A DNA stretch of 64,000 nt from Syngnathus acus. Its lineage: Eukaryota; Chordata; Actinopteri; Syngnathiformes; Syngnathidae. Shown here one piece after another: positions 40,866 through 51,872 of the stretch. Under the pieces are notes generated by a model. That model was not told where the DNA came from, made no database searches, and was given only the letters and a program-made list of their open reading frames with translations. The number at the start of each line of letters is the position of its first letter. Within the stretch, counting starts at the first letter, position 1. Where the stretch lies: NCBI RefSeq assembly GCF_901709675.1, contig NC_051090.1, positions 6,961,842 to 7,025,841 on the forward strand. Reading direction: 5' to 3'. Both the position numbers and the translations under genes were made by a program.

Positions 40866-42971
40866 CTAAACATAGTTGCTGTTGGACTTGTTGCTTTGCA
40901 GCATGGCGTTGGAATTTATAGACCTGGATGACGATGACCTCGAGCACCTCTGACAGGTCAGGAACGCTCCGCCGAATGTCGTGAGGAAGCCACCGGCCCA
41001 ACTCACAAACACGGCATTACCGAATTCGAAGCTATACAAAGGAAAAGTGAATTGAAGCATCATTTTAAAACAGAATCCAAACTGGAGAACTGGGTTACCT
41101 GTGGAGGTGATGAGCATGATGGAAGTCGGCTACGACCTTCTTGACATACAGGGTCGTTATGATGAACGTCATTAATCCTGCACAATACGTATAGAGTGAA
41201 TGTCACCCATTTGTCCCTTTGAGTCAAAATTCAACATCCAGTGACAAACAGGAAGAAAAAAAAAAGGAAGGTGTTGATGACAGGAAACAGGAATAATAAA
41301 AGGCATTGTTTAATTTCTATTGAAGAGTGGCAGATTGAAAAGAAATGTTTCTACATAAAGTTGGATGCAATCTATTGCGCAATGTTTGTTGAATTCTGTC
41401 TCCCCAAAAAACAAAAAATCTTGGAATGGTACCAGGTATCAGTACTGATATCTGCCTGTCTTGATATCAGTTGGCTGCCCTTTTGTGGCCATGTTACAAT
41501 CAGGTATTAGAAATTAAATATTGCCATTATTTTTAGGAAAACTGCCATATTGGGGGGTATGTATGAGATACTAGTAACTAGTTGATATCAGCACACATAG
41601 ATATGAGTACTCATACTGATATCATTCTCAAAAAAAGTGGTATCGAACATTCCTAAGTTTTACGGTATCGGTTTTACCGATTGACATCAGTTCGAATTGA
41701 AATCTGGTGAGGAATCAAAGTGTGCACCCAGTAATATATAAAAGATGCTTTTATTTTGCTTTTTTACCTTTAATTATTATTTTAGGTGAGCTGTGCTAAA
41801 TCATGACAACTCTTATTTCCTTAACATAGTTTCTCAGCCATTTTCTAGTAACATCAATACATCAAAGCCATAAAGTAAGCAGAGCTGCAGTGGCAGATTT
41901 TTATTATAATTTATTTATTATTTTATTTGTATTTATTTAACAGCTTTATCCATAGCCTCTAATAACTGACACTACAACATGAGGGTATTGGTGTTTGAGG
42001 TGTGAGCCACGAATATGGGTCCATAATTTGCCATGTGTAATGAAGTACTGAGAATGGAAATGATGATTTCACTTTATGGTTATTTGTCTTATGTTATCTT
42101 TACGACTGTCAGCCCCAAACATTTTCCGTGCAGATCAATGAGGGGAGAATCATTCTTAAACATCACACATTGTAACAGCAGTAAGAACACAAAGCAAGAA
42201 TTTTTTGTGGGTCTCTCAGGTATTAAAAATCCGCCCCCGATACTTGCCTTACCCTCAAAAGTAGCTTCCTCGAGAAATTTGTATATCTTGAAGACCTATT
42301 TCTTCACTTTCTCATTTGCTTAAACTGCACATAGTATGCAACTTGACTTGTCTTGCCTCACCCCTGACCTTTGGTCTCTCGAAAAATCTGTTATTAATTG
42401 GACCCCGGTTGAAAAAGGGACGTCATTGATTGTTGTGAACTGTGAAGCCCGATGAGACTCCTTTGCGATTAAGAATGATATAACTCGCTTCACTTCTGCA
42501 GCATATTTATGAGACAAAACAATAAGGATGGGAAATCATACCTGCTGCCATTAACATAATTCCTCCAATCCGAGCCACTGCGCCTTTGGCGTTGGCCCTG
42601 CCTTCCATAAAGCGGGTGCACTTCATTCCGATAGTGGAGACCATCAACCCCACGGCTGACAGGAAGAGACTCAACAGCAGAATTCCCCTCGTTATCTGGA
42701 CCTGATCTGTTAGTGGGCATAAATGAATGAATTGACTAAAATATACATTGTGTGTCAAATGTCAGTGTTACTTACCTGACAATTTGATGAGAGAGTTGTG
42801 AAATTCACAAGTGGTCCTGTGACCGACACTGCAGGTCATCCACAGGCCTTCGTAGATGCGATGCGAATGGCCGTGCATCTTCCACTCCACCATGATGGTG
42901 GCGGTCACTGTGGACAACGCTCCAATCAATGCCAGGATGAAGCCGAGCAGCTGCAGCGGTGAGCTGGCCAT
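40866..42971 (-). CDS. cldn1: Claudin, claudin-1-like
   Basis: Four-pass tight-junction membrane protein. Exons 42971-42776, 42706-42542, 41177-41099 and 41031-40866 join in phase to 606 nt and 201 aa. The first extracellular loop carries the claudin motif W30...GLW42-44...C47...C55. Four hydrophobic segments are visible: residues about 8-28, the LLLSLFLSAVGLMVSTIGMK block of exon 2, the MLMAAGLMTFIITTLY block across exons 2-3, and the FVSWAGGFLTTFGGAFLTC block of exon 4. The C-terminus SNYV is a PDZ-binding tail of the YV type. MASSPLQ at 42971 is taken as the start because claudins begin here; an in-frame ATG at 43016 only adds an extension. The cldn1 name rests on the adjacent p3h2 and the YV ending; cldn19 next to p3h1 is the main alternative. 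The second extracellular loop is unusually His-rich. Confidence 0.85.
41178..42541. other. cldn1 intron 2
   Basis: 1.36 kb. It holds a cluster of GATATCAGT/ACTGATATC palindromic blocks at about 41430-41690, probably a decayed transposon. Otherwise nothing is recognised. Confidence 0.5.
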
Positions 42972-43100
42972 GGCATCCAGAGAGAGAAGAGTAAGCAGGA
43001 TGCAAAAAGAAAACAAAAAAAATTCGACTCTAATTGGAAAACTTTGTTGATGTTAGTGTGGATGCTTGTTCGGAGTGTTGTCATGCTGTGTGCTGCAGCC

Positions 43101-43110
43101 TCTATTTATG
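43101..43110 (-). promoter_or_regulatory. TATA-like box of cldn1
   Basis: The minus strand reads CATAAATAGA about 130 bp upstream of the cldn1 start codon, compatible with transcription starting near 43070 and a 5' UTR of about 100 nt. Confidence 0.4.
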
Positions 43111-43521
43111 CCATCGGTGACGCACGAGAGGTCTCCACCGGTAGCATCTGATGGGAAGTCCTTTTCTTTATCTGATGAGTGATGAAAACAACACATTTGA
43201 ACGTGCTGAACTTCGACACACATTTGACCCAACACGATATATGTATATGTCAATGAGGGCCCAACAAGGCCTTCTCTTCAGACATACAACTAAAATTTGC
43301 ATTTTAATATTTGTTTCATAAGATTCCTTTTGGCTCTCTGCTTTTATTACATTTTATTTTTCCATCAGATTTTAGCCTCTTTACGCTAGCATGACAATGT
43401 AAACTATCCTGAGCTTTCACAGTCAGTGCTGCTGATGTTATTCAAAGCAAAGAAGTAATTGGACTGGTTCTTTAATCAATCAGATTTTTAAAAAAAGGTG
43501 CAAATGTACATTTGGCATGTT

Positions 43522-43569
43522 TATCATATCATATATCATATCATATCATATCATATCATATCATATCAT
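43522..43569. repeat. (TCATA)n microsatellite
   Basis: About nine pentanucleotide units. Confidence 0.9.
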
Positions 43570-44549
43570 GAGTGACCACCAAAACAAATAGAGTAGGAGG
43601 TCTAATAAATCCACTAAATAATTGTGGGTGAAAATGCTCAATTATGCTTCTTTTCCTCTAATGTGTACTGCAAAGAAGGTTTTTACAAGAATTAACTTTG
43701 TATTCTTTTCACACAGATAATTAAAGCAAACCATTTGAGCATGTTTGGAGAAGGGGATGCCAGTTTGTAAACAGACTAAATTTGCTAAGATTGCATCAGC
43801 TTCCACCCTTTCCTGCAATAAGCTTCAAACTAAAAGATGCTCCTCTGTCATACACATGATTTATTTTCATCACATTTGACCCAAAAAAATTTATTCTACT
43901 CTCTAGAATATATATTTATGTATATGTGCAGTCTTGTTATATGATCATATTGCAAAAACGTGCTCATCATCAACATTATGTCTGCAGGAAAAGAAAAAAT
44001 AATAGAAAGAAATTCTTATCGCCGTGTGTACAAACTCCTGTTTTTCATGTAATAGTCCAATTTAAACCAATTCATTCTTAGCATGTGAATTTGATTTCTA
44101 ACTAAATCTTCAACATGTGATACTAAAATGCTTGTTCTCAGCTAAGAGGAAAAGAACAAAACAAACTAAATGCATTGTGTATCAAGGAGCTAAGATAAGG
44201 GTTTACATGAAATGAAGAAAAATCAAAGGTTCACAGAATAACGATAAAATCAGATCTGATCTTTAACTAGAATGTCATTCAGAGGGCAAACCTCCACAAA
44301 AGTTGAACAGTATTACAGTGTGCGTGTTTTTTTGTTGAGAAAAGAACAGCACATAATGCGATTAAAATATCTGGGGGGGGGGTTTATTTAAAAGGGAAGT
44401 TATAAAAACAGTTTTATTCAGTTTTTGTGATTTTTTTGAAAACAAAAACATTTAAATGTATTTTTTCATCAGCAAAAGACCATTTGAAACTTTAATTTTT
44501 CAGATTTTTTTCTTTTTAACTTTAATTATGAAAAGAACATTTGCTTTCA

Positions 44550-44694
44550 TGGCGGCACGGTGGGGCACTGGTCAGCACGTCTGGCAACCGGTTTAGGGTG
44601 TCCTCCGCCTACTGCCCGATGACAGTTGGGATAGGCTCCAGCACACCCGCGACCCCCGGGGGGGGACAAAGCGGTACAGAAAATGGACGGATGG
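44550..44694 (+). mobile_element. Internally deleted ATCC-tailed retroposon
   Basis: Same family as 20935-21294 but in the opposite orientation: it starts GGCGGCACGGTGGGGCACTG and ends GAAAATGGACGGATGG. An 11-bp duplication, ATTTGCTTTCA, flanks it at 44539-44549 and 44695-44705. At 145 bp against 360 bp for the other copy, the middle is missing. Confidence 0.85.
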
Positions 44695-45191
44695 ATTTGC
44701 TTTCACTTTTTGGACTCAATGATTTTATTTAATCTGAAATATCTTTTATTGTAAACAAAAACAAGGCTCATTAGAAAAATATGTATTTGCTGGACTATGG
44801 CACAAGAACAATAAGACACCATGACTAAAGGATTATTGACGTGAAGCCCGAGACAGACTAAACAAACTTGATTAACATTTTCTTTTTTTAATCCTGCTCC
44901 ACCTCTTAATAAGTGAGACAACCGCTCCTGCAAACAGGTTGAGCAAGAGAGCATGTCAGGAAGACGCCCTCTAGCGTGCGTTAAGAAAGGTGCAAAGACA
45001 GGTAGGTCCTGATTGTTGCTCTTGTTAGTCCAGATCACTCCCTGCCTTAAATTACTTTCCCTTTCTGATAGCATCAATCAAAACTGAAAATTATCAGCAT
45101 TAATCGCAAATATTATTTATATTTTGCAGAAACGGATCTGGTTCCTTTGTAAGCTTAAATAAGCTGATGGTTGATATACATCACAACAAAA

Positions 45192-45385
45192 TAAATTGAG
45201 ATCAAAAGTCTACACACCCCTGTTCAAAGGCCAGGCTTTTGTGATATATAAAAAAATGAGACCAGAAATCTTTTCTAGACGGGATGTAAAACAAAGGCAT
45301 GACCTAATGGGTTTGCATAAGAGTGTACACCTGTCCTACTTCCCTTTTTAAGATATTTATTTCTTCCTAGTTGAGTTGGGGAGGT
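45192..45385. mobile_element. Possible decayed dispersed repeat
   Basis: The block AGTCTACACACCCCTGTTCA followed by GCCAGGCTTTTGTGATATA resembles a repeat I associate with teleost DNA transposons. Neither end nor a target duplication is clear. Confidence 0.35.
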
Positions 45386-45803
45386 TATCGGAGGTCACAT
45401 TAATTCATAAACATTTTTTTTTTTAAAAATCACAAAAACCTTCCATTTTCCATGTGCGTGTTTAAATACTGTACACATTTTTTTTTTAAAGCACAGTCTA
45501 CTCTGAGAAACGTTTAGGGTGTCTCGTATGTCGGAAAACTTGGGATTCCTGTTTGTCTGAAAAAATTGAAAAACTATAGGGTCCTCGCAGCATTCACTAA
45601 AGTATGTTTTAAATAACACCCACACCCACAGGTGAAATATTCAAATATCATATTTACAGGAAGACATGAGTTATTTTTTGCCTTGAATGTTGCAACTTCC
45701 TGTGGACCATGTGACTTGTAGAATATTATATGTTCAAGGGGGGGGGGGGGGTAATGTTGGTTTTTTTAACATAATGTATAATGGCAAAAAGAGGTAAATA
45801 CGT

Positions 45804-45887
45804 AAATTTATGTTGTGGTAGACCTCAGTACCAGACCTTTCACTTAAATTTATGTTGTGGCGGACCTCAGTACAAGGACTCTCACCA
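45804..45887. repeat. Two-copy imperfect tandem repeat, 42-bp period
   Basis: AAATTTATGTTGTGGTAGAC and AAATTTATGTTGTGGCGGAC lie 42 bp apart, each followed by CTCAGTAC. Confidence 0.8.
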
Positions 45888-48800
45888 TGCAGGCCTACAG
45901 TTAAAGCTGGGGTGATATGTTTGTCTTTGTGATGTCCTGCTTTTTGTTGATTTGATGAATTGTCTCTAGCCACAGTTGTTGGCACAGTCATGGAATGAAG
46001 ACGTGTTCCTCATTTCTGTCAAAATGCAATGATATTTCATGGTGGTTTTGTATATGGGGGCAGGCAACAAATTCTCCTTTTTCAGTGTTCAATGTAGTTT
46101 ATATACATTTCTTAATTTTTTTAATATGAAGCCAGATCAACATGGATATTTCCTGAGTAATAATAATAAAACAGTTTTTACAGTTTACATTTAATTTCCT
46201 GGAAATGCAAAAGGCACCAATTTGATGGATTGTGCCGTTTGCAACATTTTCTCTCGGATAAAATGTTTTTTTTGGAACGTTATGTTCGACCGGTTTCCAC
46301 GAAAATTAAAATGTCTACAACTATCATTTATTGTTTTTGTTTTTTTGCAGTGGTACAAATATTGTCAATCTGTAGTCCTAAAAGGTTGAATAATTTAAAA
46401 GAACATGGTCTTATTGTTATCTTCAAACTTTCATCATGCCATTAAAAGTCTAGCATGGGATCGATGGCCTAGCCCTAAAAATAAATGAGGCTGCACTGTC
46501 CTTTGTGCAAGCTTAAACAAAGCACTTTAATTGCCTTGTCATGTATCCAAGGTTGACTCCCTGTACATTTTGGCTTGCCTGCTGCTCCAACCAGTCAGAT
46601 ATCATTCCTACATCAGGCACGGTGAGCTAAGTGCCCCCTGGCTAAACGGCACATCTTGCATTTGAAGACTCCCAAGGAGATCAGGTTTTTTTCTTTTTTT
46701 TTTTTTTGGTCCATCCAAAATGAAAACACTTCCTGGATCTATTCTGGGGACAAAAAAGTGAGATAAATCCAATTTATTCGTGTCTGCGGAAGGGTGTGGC
46801 CCACTATGAGGGGTTGGAAAACTGTGTTTAGAGAGGAAAATCTTGAAACTGAGCACGTGTGAACGGTTCTATGACATTTAAGCTTAAACTGGCTTAAATG
46901 ATTTCCTTGTGACCTCCCTGACTCCTTACCGGTTCTTCCTGAAGTGAGATGCCTCAGGTCTTTTTTGCACCTCATAGAAAAAAAACTTGCATCAAATTAA
47001 AGGCATCTAGTAAGTACACAGAGGAAGTTTTTTTTTTTTTCTTTTCAAAGTGCATTTACATAATTTCTGGATGGCGTGAAAGACAAGGACAGGAAAGGGG
47101 GGGGGGTGCACCTCCAGTGGGTGTGTCATCTGTCGTGTCTCAACATGGCATGCTCGAGTTGATAGACAGCTGCACTCGCACCTGAGCTGCCAAGGTGAGA
47201 CACACGAGTGAAAAACACTCACCGCCGACCGTCTGTCTGTCCACCGACTTCTTCTCGGTCATCAGGTGAGTGTCTGAGAGCCCTCGATGGAGTTAGATGA
47301 TTTGACATTCTAACCTTTGTGTATTTGTTTTGTGTCCACAGGTAGTTTTCACAGCTGTTCTGTTGCCCGCACCGCTAGAAACTTTGCCTGGGAATTTGTC
47401 GCCTGTAACATTTCAGTCATTGTTTCTGGTCGTGTGTGCAACGTGCATCCAAGCCTGCAGAAAAAGTGGATTTTTGGTTGTTTGTAAACAAACAGAAGTT
47501 TTCAGGTTGGGATGCAATGATTGCCAAGTACATCTAAATGGACTACTCTGAGCAAATATTTTCCTTGTTTGAAAATCTAAGCTAGCGCTTTAGTGGTGAC
47601 ATACATAAGGGCACAGTGGGTATGGTTGTGGTGTTGCCACATGCAAACCGCTCGTGAGTATGTGTGGTATGTTGGTGAACCAGCTCAACTTAATGATGAT
47701 GATGGGTGTAACCTTTTCCCTTTACAGAGGCCTGATTTTGTGACAATGTTGTTAATTAAAGAGCAGACTTAAGAGTTTGGGATTTTTTTTATTGTTAGTT
47801 TGTAATTTACTTTGTTTTTAGAATGGGTTTGTTGTTGTTCACTTATCTGAAAATGATCCATTTTAATTTAGTTTTAGTTTGAGCTTTTCCCAAACGACTA
47901 CTAACGCTTCTATTCACCCGAACAGTAATAGCCAAATAATTACATTTAAAATACTCCCAGGAAGCTCATGTAGGAAGTTGAACAACACTAAAACGTAGGA
48001 CAGTTTCACTATTTTTAATTTAATAGATGTTAAATGTATTTATTTTGTTTGTTTTCCTTGTCAATAATAAGCTTGGATATAACTCCATTACTAATATAAA
48101 TTTTGCAAAAGTTGGCATTGTAATATTGCATGTTTTGTTTTTAACATTTGTCTTCACTGACCTAACATGATGTGCATGCAAGATGTTTATATTAACAAGA
48201 TATTAGAGCAAACACACTACATTACGGAGTTTAGAGTGATCTTTAATGTGTTTTAGGATACAAGCAAGTTGAAATTTAGAATTACTTGAGGTATACTGGA
48301 GGAGATGAAGCGTAATTAACACCGAGGAGAACGCCTATTAAGTTTAATAGAGGATCGGATATTGTCACTTCGGTATTTCTTGTTTCCACAAAGTTGAGAA
48401 CGTCTTAGCCTTGTGTGAAGGGTTATAATTAGCGTGATCAGAGTTTTACATTCATATTAGGATAGCAGATTTTGGTGAGATGAAACAATGAGTTGGTTGA
48501 ATATTGCGTGCATTAAATATAATTACAATGTTTGATTCTTCTGTTTGTGTTAGTTTTATGGTAAAATTGGTAAAAGGCTCTCATTTCGAGAGAGCAAGAG
48601 TGACAAAAGGTCAAGGAAATTGGTTAAGTGTTTTAATCATGTTAATGCATTTAATGTATTGTAGTTTTTTCTTTTAATTAACCCGTAGAGGTCTGGAACA
48701 TATACCCATAATCAATCCATTTTTATTCTGGAAATTGATTGCATTCAGGACTATTGCTCTGGTGCCGAAATAAATGTTGTAGACATGAATGATAAATAAA

Positions 48801-51800
48801 AATAGAGGAAATTTTAAATAAAAAGTATTTTCCGGTATTATGTGAATCTTTCTCGGTTTCACTTTTGGAACTGAGCTACAGCTATGAGCTTTACTACCAT
48901 GTTCTAATCCGTTGTGATGCACCTGCAGCTCAAACTCAGAAACCATGATCACTTTTACAGCATAATTGCTGTTTGTATTTGCGTATGCACACACCTGAAG
49001 GTCCGCATGTATTTAAAAACAGGTTTTTCCCACCAACTGGTTTCACATCCATTTCGTGTTGACTAGGAGGGGGGCAGACAGACACGCTGGAGACACATGA
49101 AACAATATAAAGGACACAGAATTTGTCTCAAAATGCAAATGTGTCATTATTTTCGGTTTTATTTGCCATTCAGATTTCCTTAGATCCTAAGGAGAGGTTA
49201 GAATGAAACATTAACATCTGTTTTAGTTGTCATACTTGAAGTTAAGTGAAGGGCTAAACCAACTCGTCACTGACTCCGAAAGTTGCTTTATTACAATTTG
49301 AGATGAAATAAGTAAAATAAATCAGTTCATTGTAACGTAAATTAAAAATAATAATAAAAAAAAAAACATTTACAGCATGTTCCAGCACATGTTGATTTAA
49401 GAGATTGCATATAAGCTATTAAAAACGAAATAACAAAAAAAAAAAGCAGAAAATAACCTGCTCAATATTGGACACAAGTCGAATATACAACACACCAAGC
49501 AACACCAGTACGTACACATCCTGAGCAGTTTTCAACATTTGTCCAAGTCTAAGTTCAGAGATCAACAAACCAACAGTTTTCGTACTCAACCAGCCCACAA
49601 GGTGGTGCTCTCAGCAACCACTAGATTTTGGAGGCCCACTTAGAAGTGCTTGGAAAATGACAAATATGGCACATAACCCATTCTGAGAATAGCAACTACG
49701 CACATTACAAATGCACACCACCGATTCACACATGACAAAATTGATGATACAAGAGGGAGGGTGGTACCTTCCTCCCCCTCCAAAAAAAATTGGGTTACTG
49801 CACGCTCTCCTTATTCAATATGAAAAGATCAGAACATGGACCAGCAAAAACAAGGAAGAATGTCCCTTTGACAATGGATATGTATTTTTGTTTGGATGGA
49901 TTTCCCTTGTTCCAAGTGTGCTTTCAACCAAATAAACAACCAGAGGAAAGACCTGTAGATGACCTTAAAGGTCTCCCTTTTTAAACCGGATATAAATATG
50001 AGATGAAAAATCATGTTTTTGTTCCCATTCTTGGCCAATTTGGTAGCAACATGGAAAAAAATATATATATTGACAAAATATTTACTAATCACACATTCAA
50101 TCTTACTGGTGTTTCTTCTAAGCCCAAAATGATGATTAGGCAGGTTCAGAGTTTAGTTGGGTGTTTCTTATTAAAGGCCATTTCATATAGCCATCAGAGT
50201 GCCATGATAGACTTACAAAATCAAATGTGGTGTAAAAATCAAATCTCACTAAATCACCGAGCATGATGAAAATTATAAATAGTGCTTCATAAAAAATTGC
50301 GTGCTACGTAATGGTTTGATCAAGTTTTCGACCCTTACAGCGGGCCCAATGGCCGGCCATCAGTTCCCCACCCATTTGTTTAACGTGGCACTTGAAAGAC
50401 ATGTAGTGCTTTAAATCGTTCCTTAAGCTTGCAAGAAGGAACAGTGAGTCATTCAGAATATTATCCGGCGGCTATCAGTGTAAGGTCGATTGGAGGAGGA
50501 GGAGGGGGGGGAATTCTAAGTGCCAAATTGCCAATGACATCCGATAGTCAGCACCTCTGCAGTGCGGCAACTTTAAGGTTGGTGGATGAGTGAGAGGACA
50601 ACTACCAGCATCTTGATTATTTAAAAAAAAAAAAATACATGAAAAAGGCTCTTTTGCGTTTTTTGTTGCACGACATGCCGATGACAGCTTTTAAGGTGGA
50701 GGAAGCAGCTGCCAAATGTTGAGGCCACATCGGACTGAGCAGGCACGTCCCGTTTATAAACAAAATACGATGTCAAGGAAAGCAAGCTGACGAGTAACGC
50801 ATGTCAGAGGCTTGGAGCCCTTGTAATGGATGACATGTCGCCGTTAACGCAGCCTCTGTATTGACCGCAAGGTATTTTGGGAGGGACTACATGAGGTGAG
50901 GCTGCTGGAGAATTGAAATTTACAAACGGTGTAAAAGAAAAAATAAATATAAAAAAAAAAAAAGAGGAGGGTTTGAAAAGAGTGAGATTCCAGCACTTTT
51001 TCTTCTAGGTGGGATGGCAGGGATGCTCGCCAATTAAAAAAAAAAAAAGTCCATTGCCAACTCATTAGATTGTCCCAAGGCTTTTGGTCTGCCGAGTGTG
51101 AATGGTTGAAGACAAAAGGATAAATAGAGGAGGAGACAAAGACAGAGGAGGACTGACAGCCTGTCTGGAGCCTGAGTCACCGCTTGTAATAGGCACCTGT
51201 AAAAGTAGACGACATCCATCAGAAGACGCACATAACTGGCGTTGAAGTTGTTCCAGAAATCGTTTTTCTTTTATTACAACTGGTATCATTTCTCCCGACT
51301 GCTTTTCTTGCTCGTAAGTGTGCCAGTCAAGAGCGGTTTGATTAAAGTGAGAAGAGCGATACCTGGAAGCTCACACAATTCCATTGCAACAATTTACTCT
51401 TATTTTGAAACTATGTTTTCCTGGAATATTTTTTGGACACAGTGCATGTATTTTTATTTTTTTATTTTAAAAACCATCCGGTGGCGAAATGCTCGATTTC
51501 CGCTGCCCTTAATTTGATTGTTTCACATTTATGCCCTGTAAGTGTTTTTCATAGGACTTTGTCATTGAGGTGGCAAAGGTTAGTGATAGACTATGACTCA
51601 TTCCGTCTTGGGGTCACGTCGAGGCCATATGAACGTAATTGCCATAAATTGAAGACCTTCTGTATATAACATAAAAAACTACAAAGGAAAAAAACTTTTC
51701 TAAAGGCTTCTTAAGGCAGTCCATGCATTGCACTTTAATATATTGAAAATGGGGGTGGGGGGCAACAATTTCCTACTCTTGGGTCATTGTCACACTACAC

Positions 51801-51872
51801 CACAATTATGCCGTTAAAATTTCTCATTGAGCTCAAGCCTCATAAGATGTCCAGGTTTGATGAAATTTAGTA

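Larger units (their letters stand above)
42972..51872. other. Intergenic region between cldn1 and ccdc50
   Basis: 8.9 kb with no recognised protein-coding exon on either strand. It contains a TCATA microsatellite, a second ATCC-tailed retroposon, a probable old dispersed repeat (about 45192-45385), a 42-bp tandem duplication, several G-runs, and possible noncoding splice sites at 47265/47342. The ccdc50 3' UTR occupies an undetermined part of the right end. Confidence 0.6.
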
